A stretch of 10,360 nucleotides of DNA from Candidatus Paceibacter sp. (GTDB taxonomy: Bacteria > Patescibacteriota > Patescibacteriia > SG8-24 > DYFX01), in the NCBI GenBank assembly GCA_020724945.1, contig DYFX01000040.1, forward strand, positions 1-10,360, given 5' to 3'. Below, piece after piece: positions 1 through 5,481 of the stretch; the first letter of the stretch is position 1, and each line of letters opens with the position of its first letter. The notes beneath the pieces were generated by a model. It saw only the letters and a list, made by a program, of their open reading frames with translations, was not told where the DNA came from and searched no databases. A program made the position numbers and the translations under genes.

Positions 1-1049
1 AGGTCGATCGCGGCTTGTATGGGGCGTTCATCGTCGAACCTCCAGGGGACGCGGTTCCCGATGCCGTCATCGCGCTCGACGACTGGCTCCTGGACGCCAC
101 GGGCAAGCGCCTGGATACCGCGCACACGCTCGCCGAGACGGAAGCCGATAACCTGCTCGATTCGGTCTCGGAAGCGGTGCGGCCTTCGACGACGACGGCG
201 CACATGATGCCGGACGGCACGATGATGGGCGGCATGGCGCATCAGGGCATGATGCATCATGCGTACGACCCGAACATGAACGGCCGGTACGGCGGCACGC
301 TGACCGCCAACGGCAAGACGGGCGACGCGGTCGCCCCCATCGCCGTTCCGGAGGGCGGCGCGCGCCTCCTACGCCTCATCAACGCCTCCAGCGCGATGAC
401 GCACGAGCTGAAGGCGGACGACGGCCGCCTGCTCGAGATCGTCGCCGTCGACGGCACGACGCTCGGTACGCCCGTCCGCACCGGCACGCTCACCTTGCCG
501 CCCGCCAAGCGCTTCGATGTGCTGCTCCGCGACGCGGACGGCGAGCCGTGGGCGCTCCTCGAGAAACGCGACGCCGGAAGCCTGCGCATCCCCGTCGTCG
601 TTTCCGGACAGGCGGAACCGATGCCTCCGCTCTCGTCGGACGCGCCCGTGCCGCCGGATCTCCTCCGGCGCGCGCCGGACGCCGTCATCGCGGTCGGCAC
701 CGACCGGATGATGGATCCGACGACCTGGACCGTGAACGGCACCCCCTTCGACATGGAGCATCCGGGCGCGCCGATCGCGACCTTCGCGCGGGGGACCTGG
801 GTGAAGGTCCGGTTCACGAACGGGACGCCGATGTCCCACCAGATGCACCTGCACGGCATGTTCATGACGGTCATCGCCCGCGACGGCAAGGCGCCTTCGC
901 AGTCGTACCGGCAGGATGTCGTCGTCGTGCGGCCGAACGAGACGGTCGATGTCGCCGTCCTGGCCGACAATCCCGGCGACTGGGTGCTGCACTGCCACAA
1001 CCTCGAACATGAGGAGCATGGACTCATGACGAAGTTCCGCGTGGATTGA
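1..1049 (+). CDS. Multicopper oxidase, 5'-truncated by window edge
   Basis: Probable periplasmic or extracellular copper oxidase that would oxidise Cu(I) or organic substrates with O2. The reading frame is open from base 3 and gives 348 visible residues; the true start and the first cupredoxin domain lie outside the window. The visible part begins VDRGLYGAFIVEPPGD, the usual end of multicopper oxidase domain 1. The copper ligands of the last domain are present: HQMHLHG (HxxHxH, bases 837-854) and HCHNLEH (HCHxxxH, bases 990-1010), with the axial type 1 Met at 1026-1028 in EHGLM. A Met/His-rich stretch (about bases 202-285, MMPDGTMMGGMAHQGMMHH) resembles the copper-binding inserts of CueO/CopA-type oxidases. 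The DUF2892 gene starts 27 nt downstream and the copper ATPase follows, so a copper-detoxification role is likely. Family assignment is firm; substrate is inferred. Confidence 0.95.
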   Translation, partial: VDRGLYGAFIVEPPGDAVPDAVIALDDWLLDATGKRLDTAHTLAETEADNLLDSVSEAVRPSTTTAHMMPDGTMMGGMAHQGMMHHAYDPNMNGRYGGTLTANGKTGDAVAPIAVPEGGARLLRLINASSAMTHELKADDGRLLEIVAVDGTTLGTPVRTGTLTLPPAKRFDVLLRDADGEPWALLEKRDAGSLRIPVVVSGQAEPMPPLSSDAPVPPDLLRRAPDAVIAVGTDRMMDPTTWTVNGTPFDMEHPGAPIATFARGTWVKVRFTNGTPMSHQMHLHGMFMTVIARDGKAPSQSYRQDVVVVRPNETVDVAVLADNPGDWVLHCHNLEHEEHGLMTKFRVD

Positions 1050-1076
1050 ACGCGGACACCAATCATCATCAGGCAT

Positions 1077-1280
1077 ATGATCAGGACCAATCTCGGAAAG
1101 CTGGACCGGATCCTGCGGTTCGCGCTCGCGTTCTGGTGGCTCGGCCCCCTGGCGCCGTCGTACCCGTACGCGTGGGCGGAGTGGAGCATCCTCATCGTCG
1201 GTTGGATCGCGCTCGTCGAGAGCTTCCTCGGCTGGTGCTGGATCCACGACGCCCTGAAGATCGACAATAAGGGCCAGTGA
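1077..1280 (+). CDS. DUF2892 (YgaP-like transmembrane domain) small membrane protein
   Basis: A 67-residue inner-membrane protein. The start NLGKLDRILRFALA and the end ESFLGWCWIHDALKI match the layout of the DUF2892 / YgaP-like transmembrane family (N-G-xLDRxLR at the start, FGFCPLYxLLGI-like at the end). Two hydrophobic helices are visible, about residues 11-27 and 35-53, with a short Pro/Tyr/Trp loop between them; Cys54 sits where the family usually has a conserved Cys. Function in this family is poorly defined, with members often found near sulfur or metal genes. It lies 27 nt after the oxidase stop with no convincing promoter between them, so co-transcription is likely. The ATG at 1077 has only a weak CAGG in front of it. 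Role in copper handling is inferred from context only. Confidence 0.8.
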   Translation: MIRTNLGKLDRILRFALAFWWLGPLAPSYPYAWAEWSILIVGWIALVESFLGWCWIHDALKIDNKGQ

Positions 1281-1288
1281 GGAGCGAC

Positions 1289-1310
1289 GCCCGCCTTCCG
1301 GCGGGCTTTG
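1289..1310 (+). terminator. Hairpin ending the oxidase unit, overlapping the copB promoter
   Basis: A perfect 7-bp stem, GCCCGCC (1289-1295) and GGCGGGC (1300-1306), encloses a TTCC loop and is followed by TTTG. It could be a short intrinsic terminator for the upstream unit. The T tract is poor and the inverted repeat falls exactly where the -35/spacer of the copB promoter would be, so it could instead be an operator for a copper-responsive regulator. Confidence 0.5.
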
Positions 1311-1317
1311 CTATACT
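1309..1317 (+). promoter_or_regulatory. Extended -10 promoter of the copper ATPase
   Basis: TGC (1309-1311) directly precedes a near-consensus -10, TATACT (1312-1317). No -35 like TTGACA is seen at 16-18 bp spacing; the position is taken by the hairpin at 1289-1306. Only 8 nt separate the -10 from the ATG at 1326, so transcription would begin at or next to the start codon and the mRNA would be leaderless or nearly so. Confidence 0.6.
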
Positions 1318-1325
1318 TCTTCCAT

Positions 1326-3419
1326 ATGATCTACGCCTGCCCGATGCACCCTGAAGTCCGAAGCGACCGTGAAGGGCGCTGTCCCGAATGCGGGATGGAG
1401 CTCGTGCCGATGAAGGAAAGGAAGGTTCCGCACGGCGGGCATGGACCCGCGCCGCATGGCGGGGCGGACAAGCACCAGGGCCATTCCACCGCGATGTTCG
1501 CTCGGAAGTTCGCCGTCAGCCTCGTCCTGACGGTTCCGGTCGTCCTGTATTCGGAAATCGTCCCGACGCTCTTCGGCTGGCGTCCGCCGTCGTTCCCCGG
1601 CTCGGACCGCCTCCCGGCCCTCCTCGCCTCCGTCGTCTTCTTCTACGGCGGCTGGGTGTTCCTCGTCGGCGGCTACCGGGAGATGCGCGGCCGCAAGCCC
1701 GGCATGATGACCCTCATCTCGCTGGCGGTGTTCGCGGCGTACGCCTTCAGCCTGTGGTCGACTTTCGCGGGCGGCGCCGAGACGCTCTACTGGGAGCTGA
1801 CGACCCTCATCACCATCATGCTGCTCGGTCACTGGCTCGAGATGCGCGCGGTCTCGAGCACGAGCGGAGCGCTCAAGGAGCTGGCCAAATTGCTGCCCGA
1901 CGAGGTCGAGGTCATGCGCGACGGCACGAGCGCGAAGATCCCGCTTTCCGAGCTGCGCGAAGGCGACCGCTTCATCGTGCGGCCGGGCGGCAAGATCGCC
2001 GCCGACGGCGCGATCGTCGACGGCGCTTCGGACGTGAACGAGGCGATGGTCACCGGCGAATCGCGGCCGGTCCGGAAGGCCGCCGGCGCGCGCGTCATCG
2101 CCGGCACGGTCAACGGCGACGGGGCGCTCACGGTCCGCGTCGACGCCATCGGGGAGAAGACCTTCCTCTCCGGCGTGATGCGACTGGTCGCCGAGGCGCA
2201 GGCCTCGAAATCCAGGCTGCAGATCCTCTCCGACCGCGCGGCCATGGTCCTGACATATGTCGCGGTCGCCGCCGGCCTCGCGACGCTCGCCGCCTGGCTC
2301 TTCGCAGCCACGCCGGCCTTCGCGGTCGAGCGCATGGTCGCGGTCCTGGTCATCGCCTGCCCGCACGCCCTCGGGCTGGCCGTGCCGCTGGTCGCCTCCA
2401 TCTCGACGATGATGGCCGCCAAGAACGGCTTCCTGGTGAAGCAGCGGCTCGCGCTCGAAGCCGCGCGTGATGTCGATGTCGTGCTGTTCGACAAGACCGG
2501 CACGCTCACCAAGGGGGAATACGGCGTCGAGCGCGTCTGGTCCGTCGAGCCGGGGAAGGAAGACGACATCCTGGCGCTGGCGGCGGCCGTCGACGCCCCT
2601 TCGGAACATGTCGTGGCGAAGGCCATCGTCGCCGCGGCCGCCGAGCGCCGGCTCGCGCTTCCCGCGGTCGACGGCTTCGCGCGCGTGCCGGGCAAGGGCG
2701 TCAAAGGCGAAGTCGGCGGGCGGCGCATCGAGGTCGGCGGCGCGACGGAGGCCCAGCTTCCGGAACGCCTGCGTGAGGAGGCCAAGGCGGAGAACGCCAA
2801 GGGCAGGACCGTCATCAGCGTCCTGCGCGACGGGTCGGCCGTCGGCGCCATCGCGCTCGGCGATGTCATCCGCGAGGAATCGCGCGAGGCCGTGCGCGTG
2901 CTGAAGGCCATGGGCGTGAAAGTCGCGATGATCACCGGCGATTCCGAGGATGTGGCCTCCTGGGTGGCCAAGGAGCTCGGCATCGACGAGGTCTTCGCGC
3001 GCGTCATGCCGGAGGAGAAATCCGGCAAGGTGAAGCTGCTTCAGGGCAAAGGCCTCCGGGTCGCGATGGTCGGCGACGGCATCAACGACGCGCCGGCGCT
3101 CACGCAATCCGACCTCGGTATCGCCATCGGCGCCGGGACGAATGTCGCCATCGAGTCGGCCGGCATCATCCTGGTCAAGGACGACCCCCGCGACATCCCC
3201 AAGATCATCCGCCTTTCGCGCCTGACATACGCCAAGATGATCCAGAACCTCTTCTGGGCGACCGGCTACAACATCGTCGCCATGCCGCTCGCGGCCGGCG
3301 TCCTGGCCTATCGCGGCATCACGCTCCAACCGGCGCTCGCGGCCGTCTTCATGTCGCTCAGCACGGTCATCGTCGCCGTGAACGCCTTGCTCCTGAAGCG
3401 CAGGAATCTCGCCGTTTGA
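1326..3419 (+). CDS. copB: CopB-type (P1B-3) copper-translocating P-type ATPase
   Basis: A 697-residue inner-membrane ATPase that would export copper (or silver). Residues 1-30 form a heavy-metal-binding domain (YACPMHPEV ... CPECGMELVP, Cys5, Cys19, Cys22), followed by a His-rich linker (about 37-57). Eight membrane helices are expected. Core motifs: TGES (243-246), the CPH metal site (345-347), phosphorylation motif DKTGT (Asp389) and GDGINDAP (from 583). CPH rather than CPC, with N-x6-YN-x4-P in helix 7 (NLFWATGYNIVAMP) and P-x6-MSxST-x5-N in helix 8, fits the P1B-3/CopB subgroup. One oddity is that the usual HP motif of the nucleotide domain reads SEHV (His428-Val429). The ATG at 1326 was chosen because MIYACPMHPEV is the natural domain start and the extended -10 lies just upstream; a TTG at 1308 lies upstream of that -10. 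Confidence 0.95.
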   Translation: MIYACPMHPEVRSDREGRCPECGMELVPMKERKVPHGGHGPAPHGGADKHQGHSTAMFARKFAVSLVLTVPVVLYSEIVPTLFGWRPPSFPGSDRLPALLASVVFFYGGWVFLVGGYREMRGRKPGMMTLISLAVFAAYAFSLWSTFAGGAETLYWELTTLITIMLLGHWLEMRAVSSTSGALKELAKLLPDEVEVMRDGTSAKIPLSELREGDRFIVRPGGKIAADGAIVDGASDVNEAMVTGESRPVRKAAGARVIAGTVNGDGALTVRVDAIGEKTFLSGVMRLVAEAQASKSRLQILSDRAAMVLTYVAVAAGLATLAAWLFAATPAFAVERMVAVLVIACPHALGLAVPLVASISTMMAAKNGFLVKQRLALEAARDVDVVLFDKTGTLTKGEYGVERVWSVEPGKEDDILALAAAVDAPSEHVVAKAIVAAAAERRLALPAVDGFARVPGKGVKGEVGGRRIEVGGATEAQLPERLREEAKAENAKGRTVISVLRDGSAVGAIALGDVIREESREAVRVLKAMGVKVAMITGDSEDVASWVAKELGIDEVFARVMPEEKSGKVKLLQGKGLRVAMVGDGINDAPALTQSDLGIAIGAGTNVAIESAGIILVKDDPRDIPKIIRLSRLTYAKMIQNLFWATGYNIVAMPLAAGVLAYRGITLQPALAAVFMSLSTVIVAVNALLLKRRNLAV

Positions 3420-3428
3420 GCGGTGGTG

Positions 3429-3434
3429 TATACT
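3429..3434 (+). promoter_or_regulatory. Probable -10 box for the small copper-region membrane protein
   Basis: TATACT lies 9 nt after the copB stop, preceded by TG. No clear -35 is visible upstream inside the end of copB. The predicted transcription start near 3441 gives a leader of about 30 nt to the ATG at 3472. The same hexamer is used in front of copB, which suggests both respond to the same signal, but this is inference. Confidence 0.5.
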
Positions 3435-3460
3435 GTCCGGGCATATGGAGCTTCATCCAC

Positions 3461-3465
3461 AAGGA
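3461..3465 (+). promoter_or_regulatory. Shine-Dalgarno AAGGA deciding the start at 3472
   Basis: AAGGA lies 6 nt before the ATG at 3472 and none precedes the in-frame ATG at 3445. It therefore favours the later start, which also places the hydrophobic signal segment right at the N-terminus. Confidence 0.55.
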
Positions 3466-3471
3466 CGACTG

Positions 3472-3846
3472 ATGCGGACGACGGCCAGGGCGGTCTTGGG
3501 CGCGTTCGTGTTCCTGTTGTTCGCGTCCTTCCTGGTCATGCCGTGCATGGCGCCGAAGGCCGCGATGTCCGGGATGTTCAGCTCCGCCGCCGGGCCGCAG
3601 GCCTGCCAGGAACAGAAGCTGTTCAAGCCGATCGCCGGCCTCACCGAGATCGAGACGCTGCCGGCCGTCGAAGCCCTCCGCTTCGCCGTCGCGCTCGCCG
3701 CGACATCCTTCGCCGTCGCGCTCGCCGCCGCCCATCGCGTTCGCGTCCCTCCGTCCGGAAAGGTGCGCGTGAGGACGGGAACCCTGCCGTTCGCCACTTC
3801 CGATCCGCCGAAGCTTCCCGCTTTCGGCGCCCTGCGCGACGCCTGA
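3472..3846 (+). CDS. Small Met/Cys-containing membrane protein of unknown function
   Basis: I do not recognise this 124-residue protein. It begins with MRTTAR and a strong hydrophobic stretch (about residues 7-22) that could be a signal peptide or membrane anchor. Directly after it comes a Met/Cys-rich segment, MPCMAPKAAMSGM (23-35), with a second Cys at 45. A second hydrophobic, Ala-rich segment spans about 69-89, and a basic, Pro-rich tail follows. If both segments cross the membrane, the Met/Cys loop would face outward, where soft thiol and thioether ligands could bind Cu(I). It lies between the copper ATPase and the DsbA-like gene with its own -10 box, so a small copper-binding or sensing role is plausible but unproven. 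An alternative start is the ATG at 3445, adding 9 residues; the Shine-Dalgarno favours 3472. Confidence 0.7.
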   Translation: MRTTARAVLGAFVFLLFASFLVMPCMAPKAAMSGMFSSAAGPQACQEQKLFKPIAGLTEIETLPAVEALRFAVALAATSFAVALAAAHRVRVPPSGKVRVRTGTLPFATSDPPKLPAFGALRDA

Positions 3847-3889
3847 CGCCGTCCGTGCGGCCGAAGGTTTCCGTCATTCATCATCACCT

Positions 3890-4639
3890 ATGGACAACAA
3901 CGCGAAATTCTCGATGCAGCTCTCCGTCAAGCAGATCTTCCTGGCCGGCGTCGCCGTCGGCGTCGCCGCCGTCGCCGTGCTCGGCTTCGTCCTCATGCTC
4001 GCCAAGGGCGTCGACGCCTCCAGCTGGTTCTCCGGCACGGCCCGCGTCCCGGCCGCGCCGTCCGCTCCGGCCGCGCCGCTCGATCCCGGCGCGCCGTCCG
4101 TCGGCGTCGTGACCCCGGTCAGCGACCAGGACCATGTCCGCGGCGAGAAGAACGCCCCGGTCACCATCATCGAGTACTCCGACTTCGAGTGCCCGTTCTG
4201 CTCGCGCTTCCATCCGACGATGGTCCAGCTCATCAACGAGTATAAGGGCAAGGTGAAGTGGGTCTACCGCCACTTCCCGCTCTCCTCGATCCATCCGAAC
4301 GCGCAGAAGGCCGCCGAAGCCGCCGAGTGCGCCGGCGAGCAGGGCCGCTTCTGGGAGATGGCCGACAAGCTCTTCGAGAAGCAGGCGCTCGGCCTCGGCC
4401 CGACCCAGCTTCCGACCTACGCGCAGGAAGCCGGCGTGAAGGACATGAAGAAGTTCAACGACTGCCTGACGAGCGGCAAGTACGCCGCGCGCGTGGCGTC
4501 CGACATGGCCGGCGGCGAGGCCGCGGGCGTGACCGGCACCCCGGGCTCGATCGTCCTCGGTCCGAACGGCGAGCAGGAGCTCATCCCGGGCGCCCTCCCG
4601 TACGAGTCCGTGAAGCAGATCGTCGACTCCCTCCTCTAA
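3890..4639 (+). CDS. Membrane-anchored DsbA-family thiol:disulfide oxidoreductase
   Basis: A 249-residue protein likely to form or shuffle disulfides outside the cytoplasmic membrane. Residues about 16-38 are a hydrophobic anchor, then a Pro/Ala-rich linker runs to about 75. The thioredoxin-fold domain (Thioredoxin_4/DsbA-like) starts near KNAPVTIIEYSDFECPFCSRF. The redox motif CPFC is at 101-104 and the cis-proline in GTPG at Pro218. The segments VKWVYRHFPL, AAECAGEQGRFWEMAD and GTPGSIVLGPNGEQELIPGALP are typical of the family. Two extra cysteines (in AAECAG and NDCLTSG) are also seen in many relatives. It starts 43 nt after the previous gene with no Shine-Dalgarno nearby and ends just before a clear terminator. 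Its place in the copper block suggests protection of secreted thiols from copper, which is inference. Whether it acts as oxidase or isomerase cannot be told. Confidence 0.92.
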   Translation: MDNNAKFSMQLSVKQIFLAGVAVGVAAVAVLGFVLMLAKGVDASSWFSGTARVPAAPSAPAAPLDPGAPSVGVVTPVSDQDHVRGEKNAPVTIIEYSDFECPFCSRFHPTMVQLINEYKGKVKWVYRHFPLSSIHPNAQKAAEAAECAGEQGRFWEMADKLFEKQALGLGPTQLPTYAQEAGVKDMKKFNDCLTSGKYAARVASDMAGGEAAGVTGTPGSIVLGPNGEQELIPGALPYESVKQIVDSLL

Positions 4640-4654
4640 TCCGGGAAGGGACGG

Positions 4655-4686
4655 CCGCTCCGACATCCGTCGGGGCGGTTTCGTTT
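4655..4686 (+). terminator. Intrinsic terminator of the copper/DsbA block
   Basis: The arms CCGCTCCGAC (4655-4664) and GTCGGGGCGG (4669-4678) pair over 10 bp with one G-T wobble around an ATCC loop. TTTCGTTT follows. It begins 15 nt after the DsbA-like stop codon. Confidence 0.85.
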
Positions 4687-4689
4687 CGG

Positions 4690-4728
4690 AAAGAAAAAGG
4701 CCCCGGCTTCCGTGGCGGAGGCCGGGGC
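4690..4728 (-). terminator. Intrinsic terminator of the minus-strand hypothetical gene
   Basis: The arms 4700-4712 and 4716-4728 pair over 13 bp with one wobble around a 3-nt loop. Read on the minus strand the stem is followed by TTTTTC then TTT. It starts 3 nt after the minus-strand stop codon and sits back to back with the + strand terminator. Confidence 0.88.
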
Positions 4729-4731
4729 GGT

Positions 4732-5376
4732 TCAGTTGAGGGCGAAGGCGCCGCGCGGGATCGGCGGCGCGGGCGCGACATACTCGATGTCGCGTTCGTC
4801 GAGTTCGAGCGGCGGCGCAGAGAGCGGGTCGATCCCGTCGCAGAAGGCGTCGAGGGCGTCGCACATCCGTGCGAGCTCCTCGTCGGTGGCCTGCGGGATG
4901 TCCGCCGCCGCCGTTTCCGGCGCGTAGGCGTCGTTCGGGATCCGGATGATGTCCTGCGGCGCATGCCTCCAGGCGACTCGGATCTCGCCGATGTCGGCGC
5001 ACCAGCTGCGGCCTCGGAGGGTGCGTGCCTCGCGGACGACGGTCTCGAGCGCGATGCGGTCGCATTCGCGCCCGTCCTTGTCGCGCGTCGGATGCAGGGC
5101 GAGCAGGTAGACCCAATCTTCCCCGATCCGGCCGAAGTCGCGGAGGACGCGCCGGTAGGTGAAGTGGATGCCGAGGGGCTCCCTGGCGCTCCGCACATGC
5201 GCGACGGTCAGGACGAAGTCCAGCCGCTTGCAGATGACGGCGCCGTCCTCGTCGACGGCGTCCCAGTCCACCGGCCGTTCCGTGCCCAGTTCGAGCAGGA
5301 TTTCCGGGTTCTCCGGGTCGAAGCCGAAGTCGATGAGGTTCGCGTACGCGAACCGGTTGGAAGGGTGTTCTGACAT
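4732..5376 (-). CDS. Hypothetical protein, unrecognised, 214 aa
   Basis: I do not recognise the family. The gene is real: it has a consensus promoter (5412-5440), a strong Shine-Dalgarno (GGAGGA, 5 nt from the ATG) and its own terminator. The product appears cytoplasmic and acidic, with no signal peptide or membrane helix. It opens with MSEHPSNRFAYANLIDFGFDPENPEILLELG, followed by an alpha/beta-looking core (DGAVICKRLDFVLTVAHV, GIHFTYRRVLRDFGRIGEDWVYLLAL). Four cysteines (49, 105, 126, 172) plus Cys179 are scattered without a CxxC pair. The last 30 residues are Pro- and acid-rich and likely disordered. It is divergent from valS and convergent with the DsbA-like gene, so it is a unit of its own and the neighbours do not suggest a role. 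Confidence 0.85.
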   Translation of the reverse strand: MSEHPSNRFAYANLIDFGFDPENPEILLELGTERPVDWDAVDEDGAVICKRLDFVLTVAHVRSAREPLGIHFTYRRVLRDFGRIGEDWVYLLALHPTRDKDGRECDRIALETVVREARTLRGRSWCADIGEIRVAWRHAPQDIIRIPNDAYAPETAAADIPQATDEELARMCDALDAFCDGIDPLSAPPLELDERDIEYVAPAPPIPRGAFALN

Positions 5377-5381
5377 GGCTT

Positions 5382-5387
5382 CCTCCT
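5382..5387 (-). promoter_or_regulatory. Strong Shine-Dalgarno of the minus-strand hypothetical gene
   Basis: On the minus strand AGGAGG lies 5 nt before the ATG at 5376. It is among the best Shine-Dalgarno matches in the window and contrasts with the near-leaderless start of valS on the other side. Confidence 0.75.
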
Positions 5388-5411
5388 CGCCGCGCCAAGC
5401 GCGAACGGCCG

Positions 5412-5440
5412 ACCATATCCCAAAAACGCTCCCGTGTCAA
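5412..5440 (-). promoter_or_regulatory. Sigma70-type promoter of the minus-strand hypothetical gene
   Basis: On the minus strand a perfect -35 TTGACA (5435-5440) is separated by 17 bp from the -10 TATGGT (5412-5417). The leader to the ATG at 5376 would be about 30 nt and contains the Shine-Dalgarno. Confidence 0.85.
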
Positions 5441-5445
5441 GACGC

Positions 5446-5474
5446 TTGAAGCGGACGCCCCGTCGCGTTAGGAT
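5446..5474 (+). promoter_or_regulatory. Sigma70-type promoter of valS, near-leaderless
   Basis: The -35 TTGAAG (5446-5451), a 17-bp spacer and the -10 TAGGAT (5469-5474) are visible. The ATG of valS begins 8 nt after the -10, so the transcript should start at or within a base or two of the start codon. The AGGA inside the -10 could be read as a Shine-Dalgarno instead, if a more upstream promoter were used. Confidence 0.65.
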
Positions 5475-5481
5475 GCCTGAT

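Noticed and set aside
1046..1074. TTGAAC (1046-1051) as -35 of a promoter for the DUF2892 gene
   Set aside because: No -10-like hexamer lies 16-18 bp downstream; co-transcription with the oxidase is simpler.
1311..3329. Long minus-strand open frame (672 codons) opposite the copper ATPase
   Set aside because: Composition is low-complexity Arg/Asp/Gly-rich, typical of a shadow frame opposite a G+C-rich gene with clear family motifs.
3445..3471. ATG at 3445 as start of the small Met/Cys protein
   Set aside because: Possible as a near-leaderless start, since it lies 10 nt after the -10 box, but AAGGA at 3461-3465 and direct placement of the hydrophobic segment favour 3472.
5434..5481. Upstream in-frame starts for valS (TTG at 5434, ATG at 5473)
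   Set aside because: They fall within or before the -10/-35 elements and would add a basic leader not seen in the family.
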